This document shows, one piece after another, positions 40,971-49,749 of a stretch of 64,000 nucleotides of DNA (position 1 is the stretch's first letter; every line of letters begins with the position of its first letter). The notes under the pieces are model-generated. The model did not search any database and was not told the origin of the DNA. It was given only the letters and a program-made list of their open reading frames with translations. This DNA is from Pararhodobacter zhoushanensis (lineage in GTDB: Bacteria; Pseudomonadota; Alphaproteobacteria; Rhodobacterales; Rhodobacteraceae). The stretch spans positions 1,036,001-1,100,000 of the forward strand of contig NZ_JAPDFL010000001.1 of the NCBI RefSeq assembly GCF_025949695.1, given 5' to 3'. A program made the position numbers and the translations under genes.

Positions 40971-42212
40971 TCACTGGGCCCAGTGCGGGGTCTGGTACTC
41001 GGCCTCGGCCAGTTCGGCGGGCAGGATGATCGTGTGGTGGTTATCTTGCACCTGATAGATCAGATGCGGGATGCCCTCGGCCAGAACATCGGTTTCCCAC
41101 GGGTAGTTCAGCGGGCGCTGCTGGTCGCGGTCGAAGGTATAGGTGCCCGCAAGGCCCTGATAGCTGAGGTGCCGGATCGCCTGACCCACGGCGTCGAAAT
41201 CGGCAGGGTCGGTGGTGCGCCAGACTTCAGCCAGCATCTGGATCGTGTCATAGCCCGAGGCCGGATACACCTCGCCCATGTTCTCGCCATGCAGCGCCAT
41301 ATAGGCGTCGCGGAAGGCCACGCCCGACTCGGTACGGGGGGTGCCCAGAACGGTGCCCCAGATCATCCCCTCGCCCGCGCCGCGCGCAAGGTCCAGAAAT
41401 TCGGGCTGGCTGGGGCCGTATTGCAGATAGACCAGCGAGTCGGGTGTCGGATCATACGCGAACTGCTGGGCAAAGGCGGCCAGCTCGGCAGCGATCCAGT
41501 GGCTGACAAAGACCACGCCCGCGCCCTCGTCCTTGAGCGCGTTGATCACCGGGGTCCAGTCCTGCACCGGGAACTGGATGTCGGTCACTTCGGCCAGTTC
41601 CCACCGGCCGCCCGATTCCGCGATGGCGCGCTGGGCGGCCTGACTGATCACCTGCGTATAGGCGATCTGTTCCTGCACGATATGGATGCGATGGTTGGCC
41701 GGGGTCCATTGGCCGCTGGCCTCAAGCTGGTCCAGATACCGGACAAAACCGTAGCCGTACCACGTCTCGTCGGGGTCGATCATGAAGATGTTGCGATACC
41801 GCTCGGGGTTCTGGGCGACCAGTTCGACCGACGAAAGCGAGGTGTTGCCGTGCATATAAGGCACGCCGCTGGCGGCGGCGGCATCCATCGCCGGCTGCGG
41901 GATGATCACAAAGGCCGAGGCAATCGCGCTGACGCCGCGCGCGTTCAGGGCCTGAAACGCGCCCACGGTGCCCTCGGGCGAGAGCAGGTCGATATCGACC
42001 ACCTCGGCGCGCAGCATGCGCCCGTTGACACCGCCCTCGGCGTTGATCGCGTCAATCGCCATCTGCGCGCCGTTCAGCCAGTCGGCATGGTCGGCAACGC
42101 CGACGACGCTGGATTGTGCGGTGGGGATGCCGATCAGGATGTCTTGGGCGAAGGCGGGTGTGGCGAGGGTAAGGGCCGCCGCGGCGGCGTATCCGGCCAG
42201 TCTGGTGGTCAT
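40971..42212 (-). CDS. Branched-chain-type ABC transporter substrate-binding protein
   Basis: A 413-residue periplasmic receptor of the LivK/amide-binding class (type I fold). It has a Sec signal peptide (about residues 1-22, ending PAFA) and then QDILIGIPTAQSSVVGVADHADWLNGAQMA. It contains the family pattern GVNGRMLRAEVVDIDL. It is the first gene of the operon receptor - ATPase - ATPase - permease - permease/formamidase-alpha - formamidase-beta. It resembles AmiC/FmdD-like amide receptors in context only; the ligand cannot be read from the sequence. Confidence 0.9.
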   Translation of the reverse strand: MTTRLAGYAAAAALTLATPAFAQDILIGIPTAQSSVVGVADHADWLNGAQMAIDAINAEGGVNGRMLRAEVVDIDLLSPEGTVGAFQALNARGVSAIASAFVIIPQPAMDAAAASGVPYMHGNTSLSSVELVAQNPERYRNIFMIDPDETWYGYGFVRYLDQLEASGQWTPANHRIHIVQEQIAYTQVISQAAQRAIAESGGRWELAEVTDIQFPVQDWTPVINALKDEGAGVVFVSHWIAAELAAFAQQFAYDPTPDSLVYLQYGPSQPEFLDLARGAGEGMIWGTVLGTPRTESGVAFRDAYMALHGENMGEVYPASGYDTIQMLAEVWRTTDPADFDAVGQAIRHLSYQGLAGTYTFDRDQQRPLNYPWETDVLAEGIPHLIYQVQDNHHTIILPAELAEAEYQTPHWAQ

Positions 42213-42390
42213 GGTCTGTCTCCCGGTTGTTTTTGTTATTTAACCGTTACGAGACCATGATTCCGGGGGTGGCCTATGATGCAAATGCACCCAATCGGAC
42301 GGTTTGAGCGTGTAAAAAAGGGAGGACCGCTGCCGCGGCGCGTGTTTGATCCGTTTTTGCGACCAAAGCACGCCAGTTGTGCAGGCGATG

Positions 42391-43401
42391 CGCGATTGTT
42401 CGGTACGCCGGGCACCGCTATCGTCAGCCCCAGGAGGAGCCGCCATTTCACGCCATGCTCACCATATCGACCGGGTTCTGGAATCGGTCAGCTCGGGCTC
42501 TGCCGCTGCGCGGTCGGCGCTGGCCGCGTCGTGGCAGCGCTCGGTGCAGCACCACGGGCTCGACCCGGCCGAGCATCGCGAAGCCCGCAGGGTCGGCACC
42601 GATGCACTGACCGCCCGCAGGGCGCAGCTCGACAGCTTCCTGACCGTCTCGCGCCCCAAGCTGGACCAGCTCTTCGGCCTTGTCGGCAGCTCGGGCTGCG
42701 GCGTGCTGTTGACCGACGCGGACGGGATCGTGCTGGAGCAGCGCTGTTCGGACTCGGACGCGGCGGTGTTCCAAAGCTGGGGGCTGGCGCTGGGCGCGGA
42801 CTGGAGCGAGGCGCACGAGGGCACCAACGGCATCGGCACCTGTCTGGCCGAGAAAACGCAGGTGATCATCCACCGCGACGAGCATTTCTTCGCCCGCAAC
42901 ATCGGCATGAGCTGCATGGACGCGCCGATCTTTGGCCCTGATGGCCGGGTGCTGGCGGCGCTCGATGTGTCTTCGGCCCGTGCGGATCAGACGGCGGGCT
43001 ACAACCGGCTGATCGCGGCGATGGTGACGCAGACCGCGCGGGCGATCGAGGCGGATTATTTTCGCGCGTCGTATCCCGGCGCGCGCATCGTCGTGGCCGG
43101 TGCCGAGGACGCGGATGCGGCGATGCTGATCGCTGTCGATGCCGATGATCTGGTGATCGGTGCCACGCGCGGCGCGCGGCGGGCGTTCCGCCTGGAACTC
43201 AGCGGCGCGCTGAAACCGCGCCCCGCGTCGGACCTGTTTGGCCGTGAAGATGGCCCGACCGGATTTGAGCGCGCCGAGCGGGCGGCGGTCATCCGGGCGC
43301 TGAGCCGTGCGCAGGGTAATGTGACCGAGGCGGCGCGCGCGCTGGGCGTTGGCCGCGCCACGCTCTATCGGCGGATGAAACGCCTGAGCATCGGCGAATA
43401 A
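42391..43401 (+). CDS. GAF-Fis regulator (AcoR-like without the ATPase domain)
   Basis: A 336-residue protein from ATG 42391 with a GAF domain (about SGCGVLLTDADGIVLEQR to ALDVSSARADQTAGYNR) and a C-terminal Fis-type helix-turn-helix (AQGNVTEAARALGVGRATLYRRM). The sigma-54 AAA+ domain that normally sits between them in AcoR is absent. An AGGAGGAG sequence at 42432-42439 lies 5 bases before an in-frame ATT (42445) that would give the N-terminus ISRHAHHIDRVLESV. That ATT may be the real start. It precedes an aldehyde dehydrogenase, its likely target. Confidence 0.8.
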   Translation, partial: RDCSVRRAPLSSAPGGAAISRHAHHIDRVLESVSSGSAAARSALAASWQRSVQHHGLDPAEHREARRVGTDALTARRAQLDSFLTVSRPKLDQLFGLVGSSGCGVLLTDADGIVLEQRCSDSDAAVFQSWGLALGADWSEAHEGTNGIGTCLAEKTQVIIHRDEHFFARNIGMSCMDAPIFGPDGRVLAALDVSSARADQTAGYNRLIAAMVTQTARAIEADYFRASYPGARIVVAGAEDADAAMLIAVDADDLVIGATRGARRAFRLELSGALKPRPASDLFGREDGPTGFERAERAAVIRALSRAQGNVTEAARALGVGRATLYRRMKRLSIGE

Positions 43402-43413
43402 CCGGCGCGAAGT

Positions 43414-43429
43414 GTCTCAGTTCTGAGAC
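43414..43429. promoter_or_regulatory. Inverted repeat upstream of the aldehyde dehydrogenase
   Basis: GTCTCAG-TT-CTGAGAC is a perfect 7-bp inverted repeat 106 bp before the aldehyde dehydrogenase ATG and 13 bp after the GAF-Fis gene. It is a candidate site for that regulator. Confidence 0.5.
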
Positions 43430-43534
43430 GCCTCGCCGCTGTGATCCCCTGCGCCCCCCTGACGACTCAGCCCCCCTGCTGACAGCCTGTGTGCAGTCCG
43501 GGCGGGGGAGCCCGGTGTTTCAGGAGGAAATACC

Positions 43535-45055
43535 ATGAACGAGATGACTCAGGCCGAAAGCCGCTTCGCGTCGCCTTTCAGATCGCGCTACGACAACTTC
43601 ATCGGCGGCACGTTCGTGGCCCCGGTCAACGGGCGCTATTTCGACAACGTGACGCCGATCAGCGGGGCCGTGGTCTGCGAAGTCGCCCGCTCGGATGCCG
43701 CCGATATCGCGCTGGCGCTGGATGCGGCGCATGCGGCGAAAGAGAGCTGGGGCAAGACCTCGGCCACCGAGCGTTCGAACATCCTGCTCAAGATCGCCGA
43801 CCGGATCGAGGAAAACCTCGCCCTGATCGCCACCGCCGAGACGTGGGATAACGGCAAGCCAATCCGCGAAACCATGGCGGCTGACATTCCGCTGTCAGTC
43901 GATCACTTCCGCTATTTCGCCGGTGTCCTGCGCAGTCAGGAAGGCACCATGTCGGAAATCGACGCCGATACCGTGGCCTATCATTTTCACGAGCCGCTGG
44001 GCGTTGTCGGCCAGATCATCCCGTGGAACTTCTCGATCCTGATGGCGGCGTGGAAACTGGCCCCGGCGCTGGCGGCAGGCAACTGCATCGTCATGAAACC
44101 GGCTGAGCAGACGCCCGCCGCAATCATGGTGCTGGTCGAGCTGATCGCGGATCTGCTGCCCGCCGGTGTGCTCAACATCGTCAACGGTTTCGGCGCCGAG
44201 GCTGGCGACGCGCTGGCGCGGTCGGGGCGGATCGCCAAGATCGCCTTTACCGGTTCGACCGCAACGGGCCGCAAGATCATGGAGGCCGCGACGGTCAACC
44301 TGATCCCGGTCACGCTGGAACTGGGCGGCAAATCGCCCAACATCTTCTTCTCGGACGTGATGGCGCAGGATGATGCGTTTCTGGACAAGGCGGTCGAGGG
44401 CTTCGTGCTGTTCGCCTTCAATCAGGGCGAGGTCTGCACCAGCCCCTCGCGCGCGCTGATCCAGGAGGATATTTACGAGGAATTCATCGCCCGCGCCATT
44501 GCCCGGGTGAAGGCGATCAAGCAGGGCGACCCGCGCCTGCCCGACACGATGGTCGGCGCGCAGGCCAGCCGGGCGCAGCAGGACAAGATCTTGTCCTATC
44601 TGCAGATCGGGGTCGAGGAAGGGGCCGAGGTTCTGGCCGGCGGCGCTGCGGCATCGTTCGGGGGTGAGCTGGCGAACGGGTTCTATATCCAGCCGACCAT
44701 CCTGAAGGGCCACAACAAGATGCGGGTGTTCCAGGAGGAAATCTTTGGCCCGGTCGTGTCGGTGACCACCTTCAAGGACGAGGCCGAGGCGCTGGCGATT
44801 GCCAATGACACGATGTACGGGCTGGGGGCAGGGGTCTGGACCCGCGACGGCACCCGCGCTTACCGTTTTGGCCGTGCCATCGAGGCCGGGCGCGTCTGGG
44901 TGAACAACTACCACGCCTATCCGGCGCATGCGGCCTTTGGCGGCTACAAACAGTCGGGCATCGGGCGTGAGACGCACAAGATGATGCTGGACCACTACCA
45001 GCAGACCAAGAACATGCTGGTCAGCTATAGCCCCAACAAGCTGGGCTTCTTCTGA
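43535..45055 (+). CDS. NAD-dependent aldehyde dehydrogenase, acetaldehyde type (ExaC/AldB-like)
   Basis: A 506-residue aldehyde dehydrogenase. It has the cofactor motif PWNFSILM (163-170), Glu262 in LELGGKSPN and the catalytic Cys301 in [12 protein letters not shown]. The latter sequence and the long PSRAL tail match the ExaC/AldB acetaldehyde dehydrogenase group. AGGAGG lies just before ATG 43535. It follows the GAF-Fis regulator with an inverted repeat between them. Many ExaC genes are paired with AcoR/EcoR-type regulators, so this pairing supports an alcohol or acetaldehyde oxidation role. Confidence 0.9.
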   Translation: MNEMTQAESRFASPFRSRYDNFIGGTFVAPVNGRYFDNVTPISGAVVCEVARSDAADIALALDAAHAAKESWGKTSATERSNILLKIADRIEENLALIATAETWDNGKPIRETMAADIPLSVDHFRYFAGVLRSQEGTMSEIDADTVAYHFHEPLGVVGQIIPWNFSILMAAWKLAPALAAGNCIVMKPAEQTPAAIMVLVELIADLLPAGVLNIVNGFGAEAGDALARSGRIAKIAFTGSTATGRKIMEAATVNLIPVTLELGGKSPNIFFSDVMAQDDAFLDKAVEGFVLFAFNQGEVCTSPSRALIQEDIYEEFIARAIARVKAIKQGDPRLPDTMVGAQASRAQQDKILSYLQIGVEEGAEVLAGGAAASFGGELANGFYIQPTILKGHNKMRVFQEEIFGPVVSVTTFKDEAEALAIANDTMYGLGAGVWTRDGTRAYRFGRAIEAGRVWVNNYHAYPAHAAFGGYKQSGIGRETHKMMLDHYQQTKNMLVSYSPNKLGFF

Positions 45056-45069
45056 CCTCAGGCACGAAC

Positions 45070-45096
45070 CCCCAAGGCGCCTTGCGCGCCTTGGGG
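45070..45096. terminator. Bidirectional hairpin between convergent genes
   Basis: CCCCAAGGCGC and GCGCCTTGGGG form a perfect 11-bp stem with a 5-base loop, between the aldehyde dehydrogenase (+) and the dioxygenase (-) stops. It is followed by AGCTTTGT on the plus strand. Confidence 0.65.
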
Positions 45097-45103
45097 AGCT
45101 TTG

Positions 45104-45985
45104 TCAGCCCGCCATTTCCATCTCGGATGCATCGACGTCCAGTGTCGTCGCCCGGCGCAGCTCGCGCGGTTTGGTGACGTCGAACCGGCGGCCCCGGTGC
45201 AGCATGCAGCGGTTGTCCCAGATGACCAGATCGTTGGGCTGCCATTTGTGGGCATAGACGAACTCGGGCTGCGTCGCGTGTTCCAGCAGGTCGAGCAGCA
45301 ACATGCGCCCCTCGGCCAGCGTCATCCCCTCGACCGCGCAGGCATGCACCCCGCCGAACAGCGCCTTGCGCCCCGATCCGGCATGGGTGCGCACCAAGGG
45401 CCACATCACCGGCGGCATCATCGCTTTTTGCTCGTCGGTGTATTCGGTATCACCCAACAGAAAGCGCGAATGCAGCGCGAAATGCTCGGCTTGCAGGCCG
45501 TCGATCTCGGCTTTCAGGGCGTCCGGCAACGCATCATAGGCCGCGCGCAGGTCGGCGAATTCGGTGTTGCCGCCTTCCTCGGGCACGCGCACCGCCGCCA
45601 GCATCGAATAGCGCGCGGCGGGTTTCTGGAACGAGCTGTCTGAATGCCAGAGCTGGTTGGCGATGTTGCTGACCAGCTTGCGGTCCGTACGCTCGACCGG
45701 AGCACCATCGGCGGTGACGTTCGAGATATCGGCCAGCTCGACATGCTCCATCCGGTCGGCCTGTTTCTTCATCCGCTTGAAGCCGATGTCCAGCGGGCCA
45801 AAGGACTTGGCCAGATCCAGTTGCTGCGTCTGGGTCAGCGGCTGGTTGTGGAACACCAGCACGCCGTATTGGTTCATCGCGGCGTTGATCGCATCCACAT
45901 CGGCTGCGCTCAGCGGTTTGGACAGATCGACGCCGGTGGCTTCGCCGACAAAATGTTTGTGGATCTGCGTGACGGACAGGGTCAT
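45104..45985 (-). CDS. TauD/TfdA-family Fe(II)/2-oxoglutarate dioxygenase
   Basis: A 293-residue dioxygenase. The iron triad is His114 and Asp116 in WHSDSSFQKP and the distal His in CMLHRGRRFDV, followed by the arginine that binds 2-oxoglutarate. Such enzymes hydroxylate or cleave small substrates such as taurine, carnitine precursors or phenoxyacids with succinate release. It is the last gene of a six-gene operon with TRAP transport, aconitase X and an FAD oxidoreductase. It may oxidise the imported compound; the reaction is unknown. Confidence 0.9.
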   Translation of the reverse strand: MTLSVTQIHKHFVGEATGVDLSKPLSAADVDAINAAMNQYGVLVFHNQPLTQTQQLDLAKSFGPLDIGFKRMKKQADRMEHVELADISNVTADGAPVERTDRKLVSNIANQLWHSDSSFQKPAARYSMLAAVRVPEEGGNTEFADLRAAYDALPDALKAEIDGLQAEHFALHSRFLLGDTEYTDEQKAMMPPVMWPLVRTHAGSGRKALFGGVHACAVEGMTLAEGRMLLLDLLEHATQPEFVYAHKWQPNDLVIWDNRCMLHRGRRFDVTKPRELRRATTLDVDASEMEMAG

Positions 45986-46003
45986 GGGGTCTCTCCTTGA
46001 GGG

Positions 46004-47974
46004 TCAGGCGCGCTGGGGTTCGGACGGCGCGGGGATGGGGGCAGGGCGCAGCGCCAGCAGGGCTGCGAGGATCACGAAACCGACCACGGTGCTGGACCAT
46101 TCGGGGAAGCCGATCAGCAGCCCGGTGGCCAGAATGGGCAGACGGGTCCACGGGCGCAGGCGACCGAAGAAGGCCAGTTGTCCCTCGGACGCCCCGGCGA
46201 TGACGATGATCGCGATCACGTTCAACACCAGCCAGATCGCCGTCAGATAGAGCGGCCCCTGGAAGATCAGCGCAGGCTCGAACAGGAAGAAGATCGGCAC
46301 GAAGTACAGCACGATCCCCAGCCTTGCCGCATGCATGCTGGTCTTGAGGGGGTCACTGTCGCTTATTCGCGACGCGAGGAACGCGGCCAGTGCCACCGGC
46401 GGGGTGATCGCGGCGAGCGTGGCGTAATAGGCGATGAACAGGTGGATCGCGAGGGTGTTGAGGCCCGCGATCTGTTCCAGCGCCGGGGCAAGGGTCAGGG
46501 CCAGCATCAGGTACGCCGCGACGATCATGCCCAGCATGCCGAAGATGATGCAGACCGCGACACCGATGGCCAGCACCGGCACCACCGAATCCCCGCCCAT
46601 ACGCACAAGGCTGGCGGCGATGACCGGGGCGACGCCGGTGGCCATCAGACCGCCCAGAATGAAGCTGGTCGGCAGCAAAAGCGCGATGGTCTGGCTGAGC
46701 AGCTTGCTGATCTGGAAGAACAGCTCGGGCACCCGGTTCAGCCGGATCCGCAGGCGCGGGTTCACAAAGGTCAGCGCCAGCAGCAGGGCCGAGGCATAGA
46801 AGGGGGTCAGCCGCTCCCAGCGCATGAACACCAGACCCCAGACGAGGAAGGCCAGCACCAGCAGGAAGGGCCAGCCTTCCTTGATCGTCGGCCAGAGCTT
46901 TGGCAGCTCGGATTTCTCCAGCCCCTTGAGGTTATGGCGCACCGCATAGCCGTCCACATGCATGTAGAGGCCGAAGTAATACAGCAGGCTGGGGATGATC
47001 GCGGCGACGACGATGACGCTGTATTCGGTGTTGGTGAAATCGGCCATGATGAAGGCGACAGCCCCCATCACCGGCGGCATCAGCATCCCCCCGGTCGAGG
47101 CGCAGGCCTCGAGCGCACCGGCATAATGCGCGGGAAAACCGGCGCGTTTCATGCTAGGGATGGTGACCGAGCCGGTCGAGACCACATTGCCAAAGATCGA
47201 ACCGCTGAGGCTGCCGAAAAACCCGCTGGCCAGCACGCTGACCTTGGCCGGACCGCCGCGCGCCTGACCCATCAGGGCCATCGCCAGCTTGAGGAAGAAA
47301 TCCGCAGCCCCCGTGGCCACCAGCAGCGCGGCAAGGATCAGAAAGCCGATGATCAGCTCACCCACCACGCGGGTAACGACGCCCAGCATCGCATCGCCCG
47401 AATAGACGTTGAACGCCAGGGTGCGCGACAGCGAGGTCGGCGGGGCCCACAGGATGCCCGGCATGTATTCGGCGAACACCGGATACAGCGCCAGAAATGC
47501 CACGATGAACAGGAAGATATAGCCGCCCGAGCGCCGCGCGGCGTCAAGGATCAGCACGAAAAGGCACGCCGCGACAACCAGTTGCCACGTATAGGCGACG
47601 GGAACCCATGTCTGCATGACCAGCGAGCGGCTGACATAGGCCATGAAGATCGTCAGACCAAAGATCGCCAGCGCGGGCAGATAGCTGGCCCATGTGACGC
47701 CGTTCTCGCGCCCGTAGGCGGGCAGCAGCAGGAAGGCCATCGGCAGGAACATGGCCATCAGGATGAAATAATAGGTCAGGTCGAGCAGCGGGTAGAGGCC
47801 GAAGATATAGACCACCGCTGTCGCCACGCCGATGGCGGACATGATCAGCGTCACGGCGCGCACGGCGACGGGCATGGTCATGAACCGCTCGGTTGTGCGG
47901 TCCATATACGCCTCGGGCACAGTGCCCGGTGCCAGCTGTGCGTCCGGTGTCTGGGGTGTCAAATCGCTGGGCAT
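46004..47974 (-). CDS. TRAP transporter fused permease, TAXI type
   Basis: A 656-residue, fully hydrophobic protein in which the 4-TM small and the 12-TM large TRAP permease subunits are fused, as usual for TAXI systems. Conserved stretches such as SGFFGSLSGSIFGNVVSTGS and ACASTGGMLMPPVMGA are clear. ATG 47974 follows AGGAGG; the frame opens further upstream without a better start. It works with the TAXI receptor encoded 90 bp upstream. Confidence 0.93.
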   Translation of the reverse strand: MPSDLTPQTPDAQLAPGTVPEAYMDRTTERFMTMPVAVRAVTLIMSAIGVATAVVYIFGLYPLLDLTYYFILMAMFLPMAFLLLPAYGRENGVTWASYLPALAIFGLTIFMAYVSRSLVMQTWVPVAYTWQLVVAACLFVLILDAARRSGGYIFLFIVAFLALYPVFAEYMPGILWAPPTSLSRTLAFNVYSGDAMLGVVTRVVGELIIGFLILAALLVATGAADFFLKLAMALMGQARGGPAKVSVLASGFFGSLSGSIFGNVVSTGSVTIPSMKRAGFPAHYAGALEACASTGGMLMPPVMGAVAFIMADFTNTEYSVIVVAAIIPSLLYYFGLYMHVDGYAVRHNLKGLEKSELPKLWPTIKEGWPFLLVLAFLVWGLVFMRWERLTPFYASALLLALTFVNPRLRIRLNRVPELFFQISKLLSQTIALLLPTSFILGGLMATGVAPVIAASLVRMGGDSVVPVLAIGVAVCIIFGMLGMIVAAYLMLALTLAPALEQIAGLNTLAIHLFIAYYATLAAITPPVALAAFLASRISDSDPLKTSMHAARLGIVLYFVPIFFLFEPALIFQGPLYLTAIWLVLNVIAIIVIAGASEGQLAFFGRLRPWTRLPILATGLLIGFPEWSSTVVGFVILAALLALRPAPIPAPSEPQRA

Positions 47975-48014
47975 GGGGGCCTCCTGATCACGGGGCGGAT
48001 CGTCTTGAGGGTAT

Positions 48015-48057
48015 GAAAAAAGGACGAGGGCCGACGGCGCGGATTGCGCCGTCGGCC
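48015..48057 (-). terminator. Strong hairpin between TAXI receptor and permease genes
   Basis: GGCCGACGGCGC and GCGCCGTCGGCC form a perfect 12-bp stem with a GGATT loop (48029-48057), with TTTTTT on the minus strand seven bases after it. It probably attenuates transcription so that the receptor is made in excess of the permease. Confidence 0.7.
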
Positions 48058-48063
48058 AAGGGG

Positions 48064-49266
48064 TCAGGGCAGGGCCAGAACCATTTCGCCGTAGCTTTGC
48101 GTCACGCCTGCATCGGCCAGCGCCTGTTGCCAGAACTCGACCCAAGCGGCGTTTTCGGGGTTGGTATCAATCCCCTGCGCCTGTGCATCGGCCACGGCCT
48201 GTTCGAACAGCGCCACGCGGGTCTGCGCCATCTCGACCAGCGCGTCCTGATGAGCCTGATACTCGGGCGTCCAGACGCCGATTTCCTCCAGATACCGGAT
48301 CGCGCCGGGATGCAGCGGCTGCAGGGTGCCGGCCTCGATGAAGGCCACAAGGCTGTCGACGCTCATCATATTGGCGTGGGTGAAGGCTTCGCGGAAGGAT
48401 TCATGCTCTTCGGTCAGCCATTTGAGCAGCTGGTAGACCAGCTCCTCATCCTCGTCCGCACGGACGTGGTTGGCCTGAAACGCATGGTCCATGGGCACGC
48501 CGAGGGACGAGGTCACACCGGCCACCGTTTCGCGCGGCACATAGCCCGGCTGGAAAGCGCGGTAGCGGGCAAAGGCCTCGGGATTGTCGGACGCCGCAGG
48601 CAGCGGGATCCAGCGCACGCCACCGGGCGCGGCCTCGGCCTCGTAGCTGGGACCGGAAAGCGGCGAGGTAAAGGTCACATCCGCGCGGCCTTCGACCACG
48701 ATGCGGGTATTGGCCCCGTAGTTGCCGACCTCGACCAGCTCGACATCGCTGGCATCAAGCCCGTTATAGGCCAGAAGTGCGTTGACCCCGGCGACCAGAA
48801 ACGACGAGCTGGGCGAGAACGAGATCCGCGTGCCCGGCCCGATATCCTCGATCGACTGGATGTCGCTGTCGCCGCGCACCATGTAGCCCCAGGGCGTGAC
48901 CATGTTCATGTTGGCAACGCGGGTATCCGCCGGTCCGGCCATGGGCGAGGCGAAGCCTTCGACCCCGTCCATCTGGTCGAAGTAATCCGACGCCTGCAGC
49001 ATGGCGATGCGGCCCTCGTCGGTGTTGAGCCATTGCACCCGCGTAAAGCCGTTGGGCGCTGGCAGAACCCGCGCGCGTGAGCCGGTCTGCGCGGAAAATT
49101 CCGACGTCCACGCGACGGCGAGCGAATGGTTGGCCGTGCCGACAATCGGCGTGATGACGTTGATGAAGCGCGGCCATTCATACTCTTGGGCGGCGGCGCT
49201 GGTGGCAGTCACAAGGCCGAGCGCCATCATAGCGCCGCCGATCCGTGACCATCTGGATACTGTCAT
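48064..49266 (-). CDS. TRAP transporter solute-binding protein, TAXI family
   Basis: A 400-residue periplasmic receptor with a Sec signal (about 1-26, SAAAQ). It has TAXI-family features such as GTANHSLAVAWTSEFSAQTG, PWGYMVRGDSDIQSIEDI and VVEGRADVTFTSPLSG. It lies between the aconitase X small subunit and the fused permease. TAXI receptors often bind small carboxylates or amino acids; the ligand of this one is unknown. It carries no lipid anchor. Confidence 0.92.
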   Translation of the reverse strand: MTVSRWSRIGGAMMALGLVTATSAAAQEYEWPRFINVITPIVGTANHSLAVAWTSEFSAQTGSRARVLPAPNGFTRVQWLNTDEGRIAMLQASDYFDQMDGVEGFASPMAGPADTRVANMNMVTPWGYMVRGDSDIQSIEDIGPGTRISFSPSSSFLVAGVNALLAYNGLDASDVELVEVGNYGANTRIVVEGRADVTFTSPLSGPSYEAEAAPGGVRWIPLPAASDNPEAFARYRAFQPGYVPRETVAGVTSSLGVPMDHAFQANHVRADEDEELVYQLLKWLTEEHESFREAFTHANMMSVDSLVAFIEAGTLQPLHPGAIRYLEEIGVWTPEYQAHQDALVEMAQTRVALFEQAVADAQAQGIDTNPENAAWVEFWQQALADAGVTQSYGEMVLALP

Positions 49267-49329
49267 GTGTCTTATCCTCCCTTGGTTTGTTGTTCAGACG
49301 GTCCTCCACCGTCGCCTTGCCGTACGGTC

Positions 49330-49749
49330 TCAGCCCTTTCGTTTGGTGACGGTGATGGTGCCTGCGTCGGCGTCGATCTCGACCCAGTCGCCGGTCTCGA
49401 TCACCGTCAGCGGGTCCTGGTCGCAATCGGTCATCGCGGGGACGCGTGTCACCACGGCCCCCAGCGCGATCTTGGTGGTCATGCGGGTAAAGATCATCGC
49501 CGCCGGGGCGACGCCGTTGATCCGCGTCATGTGGAAATAGGCCGACCAGCCGGACGAACCCTTGGCCCCCGGAAACACCAGGATCTTGCCGGCAAAGGAC
49601 TGACCGCGCAGCTCGTGCTGCAGCTCGATCACCGAGCCGTCGCGCTCGTTGATGCCACCCCAGCCTGAGATCGTCTGCGATGTGACCAGTGCCTCGCCCG
49701 CGGCCTTGCCGCCGACGACCTTGCGCCCGGTGACTGTAAGCGTGCTCAT
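49330..49749 (-). CDS. Aconitase X small (swivel) subunit
   Basis: A 139-residue protein matching the DUF126/swivel domain of aconitase X (GWGGINERDGSVIELQHELR and KGSSGWSAYFHMTRINGVAP). With the large subunit it forms a two-chain aconitase X enzyme. Bacterial members include cis-3-hydroxy-L-proline dehydratase. ATG 49749 overlaps the large subunit stop (ATGA). The longer open frame upstream belongs to the opposite reading of the large-subunit gene. Confidence 0.9.
   Translation of the reverse strand: MSTLTVTGRKVVGGKAAGEALVTSQTISGWGGINERDGSVIELQHELRGQSFAGKILVFPGAKGSSGWSAYFHMTRINGVAPAAMIFTRMTTKIALGAVVTRVPAMTDCDQDPLTVIETGDWVEIDADAGTITVTKRKG

Noticed and set aside
42268..42285. A possible sigma-54 promoter (TGGCCTATGATGCA) upstream of the GAF-Fis gene.
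   Set aside because: The GG and GC elements are 8 bp apart instead of the required 10, and the nearby regulator lacks the sigma-54 ATPase domain.
46178..48016. A 612-codon plus-strand frame opposite the fused TRAP permease.
   Set aside because: Product is a His/Gln/Asp-rich shadow of a hydrophobic protein, as expected from the antisense of membrane codons.
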